Source of the DNA: an uncultured Parabacteroides sp.
GTDB taxonomy: Bacteria; Bacteroidota; Bacteroidia; Bacteroidales; Tannerellaceae
Direction: 5' to 3'
DNA: 64,000 nt
NCBI GenBank assembly: GCA_944325335.1
Contig: CALUZR010000001.1
Location: forward strand, 1-64,000
Part shown: one piece after another, positions 28,352 through 38,470 of the stretch
Numbering within the stretch: position 1 is the first letter of the stretch
How the letters are laid out: every line of letters begins with the position of its first letter
Made by a program: the position numbers and the translations under genes
Notes under the pieces: generated by a model
Databases searched by the model: none
The model's input: only the letters and a program-made list of their open reading frames with translations
What the model was told of the DNA's origin: nothing

Positions 28352-30076
28352 ATGACTTACAAATGGAACTATCAACCTCCTACACAAGAAGAGCTTCAGG
28401 AACGGGACCGGCTCGTGGCGGAATTGGGATTAAGCCCGGTTATCAGCCTCTTGCTGGTGCAACGGGGCTTAACTACCCGCGAGGCGATCAAGAAATTCTT
28501 CAAACCCAGTCTGAACGATTTGGAAGATCCTTTCTTGATGCCCGATATGGACAAAGCCGTAGAGCGCCTGAACCAAGCGTTAGGAGACAAGGAAAAGATT
28601 TTGATTTATGGTGATTATGATGTAGATGGAACTACGGCGGTATCGCTGGTTTATAAGTATTTGAGGCCATATACATCGAGTTTGGACTATTACATCCCGG
28701 ACCGGTACGACGAGGGGTCGGGCATTTCGTTCCGAGGAGTGGATTATGCCGCCGAGCAAGGCGTTACGCTCATTATCTCGCTCGATTGCGGGATTAAGGC
28801 GCACGACAAGGTGGCGTATGCGAAGGAGAAGGGTATCGACTTCATCGTATGCGACCATCACATGCCCGACGAGACGCTCCCCGATGCCGTGGCCGTACTC
28901 GACGCGAAGCGTGAAGACTCGAAATACCCCTACGAACACCTCTCGGGGTGCGGCGTGGGATTCAAGTTCATGCAAGCTTTTGCCATCAACAATGGGTTTC
29001 CTTTCTCTGAATTGGAAAAGCTATTGGAGCTGGTGGCCATGAGCATCGCCTCGGATATCGTCCCGATTACAGGTGAGAACCGCGTGTTGGCTTATTACGG
29101 CTTACGCCAAATCAACTCGAACCCGAGCATCGGGATGAAGAGCATCATCGACGTGTGCGGGCTTTCGGGCAAGGAGATTACGATTAGCGATATCGTATTC
29201 AAGATAGGTCCGCGCCTCAATGCCTCCGGACGGATGATGAACGGAAGGGAAGCGGTCGAACTCATGCTCGCCAAAGATAGCTTTACCGCCCGCAAGAAGA
29301 GCGAAAGCATCAACCAATATAATGACGAGCGGCGCGAGCTGGATAAGAAAATCACCGAAGAGGCGAGCCGCCTCATCGCCCAGCAACGCCAACCGGGAAA
29401 GGACCAGAAGGCCATCGTGGTATATAACCCTACGTGGCACAAAGGAGTGATTGGCATCGTAGCCTCCCGCCTGACGGAGAAATACTACCGTCCGGTAGCG
29501 GTGATTACGAAGTCGTCCGAGTTCTTGACGGGATCGGCCCGCTCGGTGGTAGGGTTCGATATTTATGCCGCGATCGAGAATTGCCGCGATTTGCTGGAGA
29601 ACTTCGGAGGGCATACGTATGCCGTGGGCTTCTCGCTCAAAGAGGAGAACTTGGAAGCTTTCAAAGAGAAATTCCAACAAACCGTAGCCGACCAATTGGG
29701 AACAAAGGATTTGATTCCACAAATCGATATCGACGCGATACTGGACTTCAAGGAAATCACCCCCAAGTTCTTACGGGACTTGAAAGAGATGGGACCGTTC
29801 GGACCCGAGAACCAAAAACCCATCTTCTGTACACGGGCCGTAAAAGATTATGGGACGAGCAAGCTGGTCGGGCGCGAGCTGGAGCACATCAAATTAGAGA
29901 TTATCGATAGCCTCTCCGACTCCTCTCCGATCATCCACGCCATTGCCTTTGGCATGAGCCGATACAATGGGCATATCAAGCAAATGAAACCCTTCGATAT
30001 CTGTTATACCGTCGAAGAAAATACGTATAATAAGAATACGGTCGTCCAGCTCCAAGTGAAGGATATCCGCATCTAA
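28352..30076 (+). CDS. recJ: Single-stranded-DNA exonuclease RecJ
   Basis: 5'-3' exonuclease acting on single strands in RecF-pathway recombination and mismatch repair. 574 residues. DHH-family metal motifs: YGDYDVDGTTAV near 85-95 and CDHHMPD near 167; DHHA1 region with GSARSVVGFDIY and GGHTYAVGFSL. Length is near the E. coli enzyme (577). recQ begins 12 bases downstream, which joins the helicase and nuclease that cooperate on gapped DNA. Confidence 0.96.
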   Translation: MTYKWNYQPPTQEELQERDRLVAELGLSPVISLLLVQRGLTTREAIKKFFKPSLNDLEDPFLMPDMDKAVERLNQALGDKEKILIYGDYDVDGTTAVSLVYKYLRPYTSSLDYYIPDRYDEGSGISFRGVDYAAEQGVTLIISLDCGIKAHDKVAYAKEKGIDFIVCDHHMPDETLPDAVAVLDAKREDSKYPYEHLSGCGVGFKFMQAFAINNGFPFSELEKLLELVAMSIASDIVPITGENRVLAYYGLRQINSNPSIGMKSIIDVCGLSGKEITISDIVFKIGPRLNASGRMMNGREAVELMLAKDSFTARKKSESINQYNDERRELDKKITEEASRLIAQQRQPGKDQKAIVVYNPTWHKGVIGIVASRLTEKYYRPVAVITKSSEFLTGSARSVVGFDIYAAIENCRDLLENFGGHTYAVGFSLKEENLEAFKEKFQQTVADQLGTKDLIPQIDIDAILDFKEITPKFLRDLKEMGPFGPENQKPIFCTRAVKDYGTSKLVGRELEHIKLEIIDSLSDSSPIIHAIAFGMSRYNGHIKQMKPFDICYTVEENTYNKNTVVQLQVKDIRI

Positions 30077-30088
30077 TACGATAAGGGA

Positions 30089-32008
30089 ATGAAGCGTTTC
30101 CAGGAGATCTTAAAACGATATTGGGGATACGAGGCTTTCCGCCCCTTGCAGGAAGAAATCATCCAATCGGTCTACGAAGGGAAAGACACCTTGGGATTGA
30201 TGCCTACCGGAGGCGGAAAGTCCATCACCTTCCAAGTGCCGGCTATGGTGATGGAGGGAATTTGCATCGTTGTCACCCCTTTGATCGCCTTGATGAAAGA
30301 CCAAGTGGATAACCTGAAGCGGGTCGGCATCAAAGCTACCGCCGTCCATTCCGGCCTGACGCGCCAAGAGATCATCACCCAGCTAGAGAATTGCATCTTC
30401 GGAGATTATAAGTTCCTCTATGTCTCGCCCGAACGCTTGGGAACGGAAATTTTTCTCAACAAAGTGCAGGCCATGAAGGTCTGCCTTTTGGTAGTAGACG
30501 AAAGCCATTGTATCTCGCAATGGGGATATGATTTCCGCCCTTCGTACTTGAAGATTGCCGATATCCGCGAGCTCTTGCCCGGTGTGCCGATATTAGCGCT
30601 AACCGCCACCGCCACGCCCGATGTTGTAAACGATATCCAAGAGAAACTTCATTTCCGTGAGAAAAACGTTTTCCAAAAGAGCTTCATGCGAGAGAATTTG
30701 GCGTATATCGTCCGGAATACCGAAGACAAGTTGCACGAATTGACGCACATCCTCGAACGGGTGCCGGGAACGAGCATCGTCTATGTCCGCAATCGGAAAA
30801 AGACCAAAGAGGTAGCGGAATATCTCCAGCAGCAACACATTTCCGCCAACTATTTCCACGCCGGACTAAACTACGACGAGAAGCAAGTCCGGCAAAACGC
30901 ATGGAAAGCCGATGAAACGCGTGTCATCGTAGCCACCAACGCTTTCGGGATGGGAATCGACAAGCCGGACGTGCGTTTGGTCATCCACCTCGATATGCCC
31001 AGTTCGTTAGAAGAATATTACCAAGAAGCCGGACGCGCAGGTCGGGATGGGAAGAAATCATATGCCGTAGCGCTCTGCTCTCCGACAGATACAAGACAAT
31101 TAAAGAAAAGGTTAATCGATGAATTTCCAGAGAAGGAGTTCATTTACCGTGTCTACGAGGCATTGGGGAATTATTACCAGATAGCGGTGGGTTTCGGATT
31201 GGATACGGCGCATGATTTCGTCCTGACTGATTTCTGCTCGGCTTATAAATTTCCCATTACGCCTACGCACCATGCTCTCAAGCTTTTGGAGCTGGCCGGT
31301 TATATCGAATATGTAGAAGAAGCGGATAATGCTTCGCGCCTCCTTTTCCTTTCCACTCGCGAAGAACTTTATAAATACCTGAAGCAAGACCCACTGACAG
31401 ATAAGGTTGTTAAAACGATTCTCCGCTCTTATACGGGTCTTTTTGCGGATTATGCCTATATCAACGAGAGCCAAATTGCGACCCGTGCCGGATGTTCGCG
31501 GGATGAAGTGTATCATCTACTCGTCGGGCTCTCGAAATATAAAATCGTCCATTACATTCCAGAGAAAAAGACCCCGATGATCATCTATCGCCAAACACGC
31601 GAAGAGCAACGCTATCTCTCCATTCCCCGCTCGGCCTACGAAGAGCGCAAAGCCCGGAGCGAAGCACGCATCCAAAAGGTATTGGAATATATCCACGCGG
31701 AACATACGTGCCGTACGCGCATCCTATTGGAGTATTTCGGGGAAAAGATAAAACAGGATTGCGGTACGTGCGATATCTGCATCGCCAAACATGCCAGCGG
31801 ACTGAACAACGCCCGATTCCATACGATAGAAGACGCGCTTATACAAAAATTGGGAACCGGTCCCTTATCCATCGAGGAATTGACCGATTCCCTTACATTT
31901 CCTACCGAACAGGTGCTGACGGCGATCCGTTTCCTTACCGAACACGATCCGCATTTCCACCTGTCCGACAATCTCCTGAGCTATCACGTTACGGCAACGT
32001 CACCTTGA
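30089..32008 (+). CDS. recQ: ATP-dependent DNA helicase RecQ
   Basis: 3'-5' helicase of recombination repair. 639 residues: Walker A MPTGGGKS near 38-45, DESH box in VVDESHCISQWGYDFRP, ALTATATPDV, VIVATNAFGMGIDKPDVR, and the arginine-finger motif QEAGRAGRDG. The RQC part has a possible reduced zinc site with QDCGTCDIC. The C-terminus is short for a full HRDC domain. Its last 20 bases overlap the 3' end of the convergent sulfatase gene. Confidence 0.95.
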   Translation: MKRFQEILKRYWGYEAFRPLQEEIIQSVYEGKDTLGLMPTGGGKSITFQVPAMVMEGICIVVTPLIALMKDQVDNLKRVGIKATAVHSGLTRQEIITQLENCIFGDYKFLYVSPERLGTEIFLNKVQAMKVCLLVVDESHCISQWGYDFRPSYLKIADIRELLPGVPILALTATATPDVVNDIQEKLHFREKNVFQKSFMRENLAYIVRNTEDKLHELTHILERVPGTSIVYVRNRKKTKEVAEYLQQQHISANYFHAGLNYDEKQVRQNAWKADETRVIVATNAFGMGIDKPDVRLVIHLDMPSSLEEYYQEAGRAGRDGKKSYAVALCSPTDTRQLKKRLIDEFPEKEFIYRVYEALGNYYQIAVGFGLDTAHDFVLTDFCSAYKFPITPTHHALKLLELAGYIEYVEEADNASRLLFLSTREELYKYLKQDPLTDKVVKTILRSYTGLFADYAYINESQIATRAGCSRDEVYHLLVGLSKYKIVHYIPEKKTPMIIYRQTREEQRYLSIPRSAYEERKARSEARIQKVLEYIHAEHTCRTRILLEYFGEKIKQDCGTCDICIAKHASGLNNARFHTIEDALIQKLGTGPLSIEELTDSLTFPTEQVLTAIRFLTEHDPHFHLSDNLLSYHVTATSP

Positions 32009-33527
32009 AATCCGGGCTCTCGACATGCTGCGCGGCGATGATTTCTTTCATCTTTGCCACGATATCCGGATGCTGGACAGCGACGTCATTGTCCTCGTGC
32101 AAATCTTCCGCCAGGTTATAGAGCCGCGGTTCGCCCTTCACGACGACCATCTTCCAATCGCCCATGCGTATCCCGATTTGATCCGTTTCTTCAAATTCCC
32201 AATAGAGGAAATCGTGCACTTGCTGTCCTTCTTGCCCAAGCAAAGTCGGCGCGAACGAGATGCCGTCGAAATAGTCCTCTGCCAAGCGCGGATTGCGGTA
32301 TTTCTCCACATAATCTTCCTCGCCAATCAGGTCGCAGAAGGTGGGCATAATGTCGTAAAAAGCAAAAATATGGTCGTTCACGCTCCCGGCCTTCACCTTT
32401 CCTGGCCAACGTACAATGAACGGGACGCGGATTCCGCCCTCGTAGCATTGCCGCTTCAGGCCGCGCAATTGACCGTCGCGTCCGAAAAATTCCGGATCGG
32501 CTCCGCCCTCTTCATGGGGACCATTATCACTCGAAAACATCAAGATCGTATTCTCAGCCAACCCTTTCTCGTCCAATACCTGCATGATTTCGCCTACATA
32601 TTTATCCAAGCGGGTAATCATGGCGGCAAATTGCGCGTGGGTATGCATCACCGGGTTGTAGCGCGAACCTTCCGAGCCAGGATAAGTTTTGTCGTTCTGG
32701 AATTTCTCCATGTAATATTTCACGATCGAATCCTCCGGTTGCACCAACTCGGCGTGTGGCAAGGTGTAGGTAAAGAAACCATAGAAGGGCTGCTTCCCGT
32801 CCTGCTTTTCGATCCACTTCATCGCCTCTTGGTGAATGAGGTCGGCCGAATATTGCACGCGGTTCCGGTAATCGTCGCCATACATCGCATGTTGGATATT
32901 TTGTTCCAACGGAATGCGAATGACTGCCGTATCGCCCAAGGATTTACTATACCGGTTCAAGAAGTTAGGATAATACAAGTGCGCCTGGAACTGGCAAATA
33001 TACCCGTAGTATTCGTCGATACCGCGCTTGTCCGGCGTCGATTCGGAACCTTCATAACCGCCTGCCCATTTGCCAAACATGCCCGTCGTGTAGCCGTTCG
33101 CCTTCATGATTTCCGGAATGATGACGTGGGCCGTATCATAAGGCATCTGCCCCACCACGGCGTAATCCTTGTTCGCACCATACGCCACTTCGCCGCTATC
33201 CGCCCAATATTCGCGGTTGCCGCGCACTTTGCTATGCCCGCTGTGCTGCCCGGTCATCAGCGACGCACGCGACGGCGCACTCACCGGACTTCCGGCATAC
33301 GCCTGCGTGAAGCGCATTCCCTCGGCCGCCATCCGGTCGAGATTCGGCGTTTCGATGTATTTCTGTCCATAACAAGCCAAGTCGCCATATCCTAAATCAT
33401 CGCATAGGATAAAGATGATGTTCGGCTTCGCGGCTTCGGCGGCTTTTTCCGCCTCCGGCTGTTTCGGGGCGCAACTGGCTCCCACAAGAAGTAACCCTGT
33501 CGTGGTTACGAGTAGTTTTGTATCCAT
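31989..33527 (-). CDS. Type I sulfatase, lipoprotein
   Basis: Periplasmic or surface sulfatase, 512 residues, removing sulfate esters, probably from host or dietary glycans. Lipoprotein signal with Cys19 in LLVGASC. The active-site motif is SAPSR with Ser83, the Ser-type site converted to formylglycine by an anaerobic maturase (not in this window). Metal ligands in CDDLGYGD and SSDNGPHEEGG. Not adjacent to a SusC/SusD pair, so the substrate cannot be read from context. No -7 box seen upstream. The 3' end overlaps recQ by 20 bases. Confidence 0.92.
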   Translation of the reverse strand: MDTKLLVTTTGLLLVGASCAPKQPEAEKAAEAAKPNIIFILCDDLGYGDLACYGQKYIETPNLDRMAAEGMRFTQAYAGSPVSAPSRASLMTGQHSGHSKVRGNREYWADSGEVAYGANKDYAVVGQMPYDTAHVIIPEIMKANGYTTGMFGKWAGGYEGSESTPDKRGIDEYYGYICQFQAHLYYPNFLNRYSKSLGDTAVIRIPLEQNIQHAMYGDDYRNRVQYSADLIHQEAMKWIEKQDGKQPFYGFFTYTLPHAELVQPEDSIVKYYMEKFQNDKTYPGSEGSRYNPVMHTHAQFAAMITRLDKYVGEIMQVLDEKGLAENTILMFSSDNGPHEEGGADPEFFGRDGQLRGLKRQCYEGGIRVPFIVRWPGKVKAGSVNDHIFAFYDIMPTFCDLIGEEDYVEKYRNPRLAEDYFDGISFAPTLLGQEGQQVHDFLYWEFEETDQIGIRMGDWKMVVVKGEPRLYNLAEDLHEDNDVAVQHPDIVAKMKEIIAAQHVESPDFKVTLP

Positions 33528-33584
33528 ACGTTTCTATTTATAAATTCTAAACTTTTATACACTTTTCATCGGAGGAGGCAAGGC

Positions 33585-33809
33585 TTTCGTACCTGGTTAG
33601 AAATTGTCGCTGGTGCCAGCGGAACTTTCGTACCTGGTTAGAAACTGTCGCTGGTGCCAGCGGAACTTTCGTACCTGGTTAGAAACTGTCGCTGGTGCCA
33701 GCGGGACTTTCATACCTGGTTAGAAACCGTTGCTGGTGCCAGCGGAACTTTCGTACCCGGTTAGAAACTGTCGCTGGTGCCAGCGGAACTTTCGTACCTG
33801 GTACGAAAA
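33585..33809. repeat. Tandem array of 41-bp units, each with two palindromes
   Basis: Five full units start at 33585, 33626, 33667, 33708 and 33749, and a half unit starts at 33790. Each holds a TTTCGTACC-TGG-TTAGAAA dyad and a perfect CGCTGG-TG-CCAGCG dyad. The last half unit has the perfect form TTTCGTACC-T-GGTACGAAA and ends 3 bases before the stop codon of the next minus-strand gene. Same architecture and period as 16038-16265 with unrelated sequence. Confidence 0.92.
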
Positions 33810-33811
33810 CA

Positions 33812-34555
33812 TCACCGGCGACCGACATCGCGTCCCGCCCCCCGCTTACTGCTCGACTGATGCCCGGCGTTGCGCTCCTTCTTCGGATTTTTCTTCCCTA
33901 GCTTCACCTGGTTGGGGCGCGGCTTCGGAGCGGGACGTTGCACCTGCGGAGCCGGACGGCGCGGCGGTTCCGGACGATGGGCTGGCGGAGGCGCCGGGGC
34001 TACCGGCTGATGCGGTTTCGGGGGCTTCGGCGCAAAGGGACGGTCGTATTTCCCCGCAAACCAGTTCCGTTTGTCGAAATGGTGCGCCCATTTTCCATGC
34101 GCATACCGCCACGTGCCGTGCCAATATGCGTCTTCATACCAATAACAATCGTGCGTAGGATGGAAATCAGGGTAGTAAGGATTGTTGTACCAACCGATGT
34201 AATCGTGAATGCGCTTCGGCGTCTCGCGAATCAGGCGGACGTAAAGGTTGAACTGGCCGTAGTCCATCAAAGCCTGTAAATGGCGGTCGCGCTCCATGCG
34301 GAGGTCGAATATCCGCTTGGCGGAACGGTCCCAATGGCGGCAATCGCGCCGAGCCTCGCGTTCGATGCGTTTTCCATACGAATGGATAATGCGCTGATAT
34401 TCCCGCGCGGCCGAGGGAGGCAGATGCAACGCGCTCTCCATCCAACGACACTCGGGGCAAGAAGCGATGCCCCATTCAAACTTCACCCAAAACTGACCAT
34501 ATCCCGGCAAAGACAGGAACCAGACAAGTAAACTCATTAAAATGATTCGTTTCAT
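33812..34555 (-). CDS. Secreted Pro/Arg-rich protein of unknown function
   Basis: 247 residues, signal peptide 1-21 (MKRIILMSLLVWFLSLPGYG). The middle is Trp/Tyr/His rich (YWYEDAYWHGTWRYAHGKW) with Cys in ASCPECRW and DCRHW. The last 80 residues are Pro/Arg/Lys rich (PAPQVQRPAPKPRPNQ), suggesting contact with the wall or another polymer. I do not recognise a family. It follows recN by 55 bases on the same strand and may be the last gene of that operon. The stop codon abuts a palindromic array. Confidence 0.65.
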   Translation of the reverse strand: MKRIILMSLLVWFLSLPGYGQFWVKFEWGIASCPECRWMESALHLPPSAAREYQRIIHSYGKRIEREARRDCRHWDRSAKRIFDLRMERDRHLQALMDYGQFNLYVRLIRETPKRIHDYIGWYNNPYYPDFHPTHDCYWYEDAYWHGTWRYAHGKWAHHFDKRNWFAGKYDRPFAPKPPKPHQPVAPAPPPAHRPEPPRRPAPQVQRPAPKPRPNQVKLGKKNPKKERNAGHQSSSKRGAGRDVGRR

Positions 34556-34610
34556 AACTTCTTCCTTTTTCGTTTATACTTGTTTATGACAAGCTGGGCT
34601 ACGACGAAGT

Positions 34611-36275
34611 TTAGCGTCGTTTCCTTAATAAATCCTTTGCGTTGGCTAAAGATGCTTTCGTGAGGGAAGCACCGCTCAGCATACGCGCGACTTCCTGTAC
34701 GCGCTCCTCATCGCTCAACGGCTTGATGCGTGTGACGGTCTTTTCGTCTTTATCTTCCTTATATACATAATAATGAGCCGAACCCTTTGCCGCGATTTGA
34801 GGCAAATGCGTGATGGCGAAGACCTGCATCTTATCGCCCAAATCCTTCATGATGTTGCCCATCTTGTCGGCTATATCGCCCGATACGCCCGTATCTACTT
34901 CATCGAATATAATCGTAGGCAACGCCGTGAAACCGGCAATCATTGCTTTGATGCAGAGCATAAGACGGGAAATCTCGCCGCCCGACGCCGTCTGCGCCAC
35001 CGGCTGCAGTTCGCCGTTCTTGTTGGCCGCGAACATGAAACGCACCTCGTCCATCCCGTCGGCATCCGGTTCCTGCTTGGCCAAGATATCGATGCGGAAA
35101 CGGACATTCGGCATGCCCAGCGGCGTCACCATTTGCACCAGTTGCGAAGCGATTTGCTCGGCCGCCGCCCGACGTTGCGCACCCAAGACGGCCGCCTGTT
35201 GCAACAACTCCTCGTAGGAAGCCGCCACCAGTTGGGTCAACTCTGCGATTTGTTCCTCATACGAGCCGATCTCGTCCAGTTGCTTTTGGAAATGCGCCTG
35301 CAAGGCCAACAGCTCTTCAACGCCCGACACGTGATGCTTCTGCTCCAGCGAGTAGATGACATTCAAGCGTTCGTTCACCCAGTCCATCCGCTCCGGATTG
35401 TATTCCACGTCCTCTTTGAGCGAATCCGCCTCGGAGGCCAAATCGTCCAGATCGATGTAGGCCGAACGCAACCGCTCCGCCATCTCTTTGGCTTTCGGGA
35501 AATAGGATTCCAAGCCTTCGGCCGTCGACAAGGCCTCTTTCAGCAACTGTACGGCACCCATCTCCTCGCCTTCCAGCAGTTGCGACACCTTATAAAGCGA
35601 ACCCTTGATCTCCTCGGCATGCGAGAGTGTTTCTTGCTCCTGTTCTAATTCTTCTTGTTCACCTTCCTTGAGCGAGGCTTCCAACAGTTGGTCCAACTGG
35701 AAGCGAATGTAATCTTCTTCTTGTTTTGTTTGGGCTGCTTTCTGCTCCAAGGCTTTCAATTCTTTCCGTAAGCCCTGATAGCGAGAGTATTCTTTTTTAT
35801 AAAGAATCAACAGAATCTGGTTTTCAGCCATGACATCCACCACCCGAAGTTGGAAATGCGTATCGCCCAGCAAGAGATTCTGATGCTGAGAATGGATATC
35901 AATGAGGCGCGTACCCAACTCCTTCAGAATTGAAAGTGAAACCGGCGAATCATTGACGAAAGCCCGCGACTTGCCCGACGCATAGAGCTCACGGCGCAAA
36001 ATACAACATGCCGCATCATATTCTAAGTCTTTTTCAAGGAAGAAAGGCTCCAATTGATATTTCGAAATATCAAAAACAGCCTCGATGACACATTTATCAG
36101 CTCCCTGCTGGATACTTTTCCCGTCGGCACGTTGCCCTAACACGAGCGACAAGGCACCGAGGATAATAGACTTCCCAGCACCCGTCTCGCCTGTAATTAC
36201 CGAAAAGCCCTCTTGGAAACGGATATCCAAGCTATCGATCAGGACAAAGTTCTGAATATACAAAGAATTCAACAT
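34611..36275 (-). CDS. recN: DNA repair protein RecN
   Basis: SMC-like ATPase that holds broken DNA ends together. 554 residues: Walker A GETGAGKSIILGAL near 28-41, a long coiled coil in the middle, the signature TASGGEISRLMLCIKA, and Walker B TIIFDEVDTGVSG. Seven bases after porD. Standard length. Confidence 0.96.
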   Translation of the reverse strand: MLNSLYIQNFVLIDSLDIRFQEGFSVITGETGAGKSIILGALSLVLGQRADGKSIQQGADKCVIEAVFDISKYQLEPFFLEKDLEYDAACCILRRELYASGKSRAFVNDSPVSLSILKELGTRLIDIHSQHQNLLLGDTHFQLRVVDVMAENQILLILYKKEYSRYQGLRKELKALEQKAAQTKQEEDYIRFQLDQLLEASLKEGEQEELEQEQETLSHAEEIKGSLYKVSQLLEGEEMGAVQLLKEALSTAEGLESYFPKAKEMAERLRSAYIDLDDLASEADSLKEDVEYNPERMDWVNERLNVIYSLEQKHHVSGVEELLALQAHFQKQLDEIGSYEEQIAELTQLVAASYEELLQQAAVLGAQRRAAAEQIASQLVQMVTPLGMPNVRFRIDILAKQEPDADGMDEVRFMFAANKNGELQPVAQTASGGEISRLMLCIKAMIAGFTALPTIIFDEVDTGVSGDIADKMGNIMKDLGDKMQVFAITHLPQIAAKGSAHYYVYKEDKDEKTVTRIKPLSDEERVQEVARMLSGASLTKASLANAKDLLRKRR

Positions 36276-36282
36276 AATCGCC

Positions 36283-37194
36283 TCACTTTTGCAATGATTC
36301 CAACCGTGAGCCAGCCGTCGGGTATAACTCGAAGAGCATCTTATAGCCCGCCTGCTTCTCTTGGGTAGTCGCTTTGGAATAAATCAGTACCAATTCGTCC
36401 AACTTGGAATCGGAGAAGAGCCGTAAGAGGACCGACGTCGGACGCACGCTCTTTACCTCTTGCAAAGCGGGAAGCGCTTCGATGATAGTCGTCCGCCCGC
36501 GATCCGGATTGCCTGCCATCTCGTCCAGTCCCTTCCGATGGTATGTGTACCAGAAATTACGGAACGTCTCGGAGGTATTATCAGTCAAAGCAGTGATGAG
36601 CCCATGCCGGTTATCATCTTTCTCGAACGCCCGCCAACCATTCCATGAACCTTGGGATTGCGCCAAGTTGACAATCTGCTGCGCCTGGTCGAAATAAACC
36701 CGGCCGCCCAGCGGAGAGAAGCTATCGAAATCCAATCCCAATATAATATAGATGTAATAGACAATGGTAGCGGTCAGGTTGCTGTTCAGCGTATTCTCAG
36801 TATATTCAAGCGGTTCGAACTGGGTATATTCGAAGTTCAATTCCGTATCACGGAAATTGAAGAGGTTCGTCGTATAAGAGGAATTATATACCGGACGGCT
36901 CGCCTGTACCTGAATCTCGCCCGTAAACGAATTGTCGGTCTGCTCGTTGATGATAATCGTAAACGAGCAATCGATGCGCTCGTTGATGCCAAAAGTAGCG
37001 TCCGTCCAGCGGCGGTTGTTCACGAACTCCATGAGTGCCTCTTGCAAAGTCGTGAACACTTGCTTGTCAGAGCCTTGTACTTTATCACTATTAATGGTAA
37101 TACGGGCATTCAATTCGCCCACCGTCGACATCTGCGCATTTGCCCACGAAGCCACACCAACTAAAAACAATCCAAGCAATTTCCTTATTCCCAT
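36283..37194 (-). CDS. porD: PorD-family protein (DUF4835)
   Basis: Exported protein of 303 residues linked in Porphyromonas to type IX secretion. Signal peptide ends near SWANAQ. The body matches my recollection of the family: ELNARITINSDKVQG, NRRWTDATFG, INEQTDNSFTGEIQVQASRP, FSPLGGRVYF. The coaBC-porD-recN order is common in Bacteroidales. Its presence does not prove an active type IX system; other components are outside the window. Confidence 0.82.
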   Translation of the reverse strand: MGIRKLLGLFLVGVASWANAQMSTVGELNARITINSDKVQGSDKQVFTTLQEALMEFVNNRRWTDATFGINERIDCSFTIIINEQTDNSFTGEIQVQASRPVYNSSYTTNLFNFRDTELNFEYTQFEPLEYTENTLNSNLTATIVYYIYIILGLDFDSFSPLGGRVYFDQAQQIVNLAQSQGSWNGWRAFEKDDNRHGLITALTDNTSETFRNFWYTYHRKGLDEMAGNPDRGRTTIIEALPALQEVKSVRPTSVLLRLFSDSKLDELVLIYSKATTQEKQAGYKMLFELYPTAGSRLESLQK

Positions 37195-37210
37195 CTTATT
37201 TCTTTTTAAA

Positions 37211-38407
37211 TTACCAACAAACAGCCAACCGATTCACAATATCTATAGCTACATTTTGTTTGGTTTTCAACGGATAATCAACGCGTTCATGCCTATCAAT
37301 GATAGAAATCTTATTTGTATCGTACTGGAAACCGGCACCTGCATCTTGCAACGAGTTCAGCACAATGAAATCGAGATGCTTACGTTGTAATTTTTCCTCC
37401 GCATGTTGGATACCGTGATCCGTCTCCAACGCAAAGCCCACCAATATCTGTCCCGGTTTCTTCATCGCCCCCAACGAGGCCGCAATATCAGGATTCGGAA
37501 CCAAATGGAGCGTCATCTCGCCCGTGGCTTCCCGCTTGATTTTCGTATCCGAAGCGGTTTCCGGACGATAATCGGCTACAGCTGCCGAAAGGATGGCCGC
37601 ATCCATCGAAGGAAACGCCTTCGTCGCCGCTTCGTACATTTCAGCTGCCGATTCCACCCGTACCACTCGAATGCCCGGATGCTTCGTGGAAAGAGAGACC
37701 GGACCACTGACTAACGTCACTTCCGCCCCCCGTTCGGCGCATGCTTCGGCCACGGCATAGCCCATCTTGCCCGACGAATAATTACCAATAAAACGCACAG
37801 GGTCGATTTTCTCGTATGTCGGTCCCGCTGTTATTAGGATTTTTTTGTTCTTCAATAACGCAGCCTCCACAAAGAAATCCTCCAATACGGAGACGATCTT
37901 GTCTGGTTCCTCCATGCGGCCTTTGCCCACCAAATGGCTCGCCAACTCGCCCGAAGCTGGTTCGATGATGCGGTTTCCAAACGAACGCAAGCGTGCCAAA
38001 TTCTGCTGCGTCGAAGGATGGGCAAACATGTCGAGGTCCATCGCTGGGGCGACAAAGACAGGCGCCTTACACGACAGGTAGGTCGTCACCAGCATATTGT
38101 CGGCGATGCCGTTCGCCATCTTCCCGATGGTCGAAGCCGTAGCAGGCGCAATCAGCATCGCGTCTGCCCAAAGTCCCAAGTCAACATGGCTGTTCCACGT
38201 CCCGTCGCGATTCGAAAAGAACTCGCTGATGACGGGATGCGAACTGAGCGTCGCCAATGTGAGCGGCGTAATGAATTCCTTCCCCGCCGACGTAATCACC
38301 ACCTGCACTTCCGCCCCTTTCTTGACCAAGGCACGGATGAGGTAAGCTGCTTTATAGGCGGCAATACTTCCTGTTATTCCTAAAATGATATGTTTTCCTT
38401 TCAACAT
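37211..38407 (-). CDS. coaBC: Bifunctional phosphopantothenoylcysteine decarboxylase/ligase
   Basis: Two steps of coenzyme A synthesis: ligation of cysteine to 4'-phosphopantothenate, then decarboxylation. 398 residues from the ATG at 38407 (MLKGKHIILGITGSIAAYK); an upstream in-frame start is rejected because it adds a non-conserved 19 residues. CoaC part: GSIAAYKAAY flavin loop, NSHVDLG with catalytic His, PAMDLDMF. CoaB part: ITAGPTYEKIDPVRFIGN and SAAVADYRP. Confidence 0.95.
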   Translation of the reverse strand: MLKGKHIILGITGSIAAYKAAYLIRALVKKGAEVQVVITSAGKEFITPLTLATLSSHPVISEFFSNRDGTWNSHVDLGLWADAMLIAPATASTIGKMANGIADNMLVTTYLSCKAPVFVAPAMDLDMFAHPSTQQNLARLRSFGNRIIEPASGELASHLVGKGRMEEPDKIVSVLEDFFVEAALLKNKKILITAGPTYEKIDPVRFIGNYSSGKMGYAVAEACAERGAEVTLVSGPVSLSTKHPGIRVVRVESAAEMYEAATKAFPSMDAAILSAAVADYRPETASDTKIKREATGEMTLHLVPNPDIAASLGAMKKPGQILVGFALETDHGIQHAEEKLQRKHLDFIVLNSLQDAGAGFQYDTNKISIIDRHERVDYPLKTKQNVAIDIVNRLAVCW

Positions 38408-38470
38408 CTCCTTGTTTTCGCTAAAAAATAGAATCAATGAATATTCCCACCCCTGGAAATCCAAATGCTG

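Noticed and set aside
32025..33395. 456-codon frame antisense to the sulfatase
   Set aside because: Sulfatase motifs on the sense strand are complete; the antisense product is His/Arg rich shadow.
33585..33809. CRISPR array
   Set aside because: The 41-bp units are directly tandem with no unique spacers, and no cas gene is in the window. The same holds for 16038-16265 and the 21/23-bp arrays.
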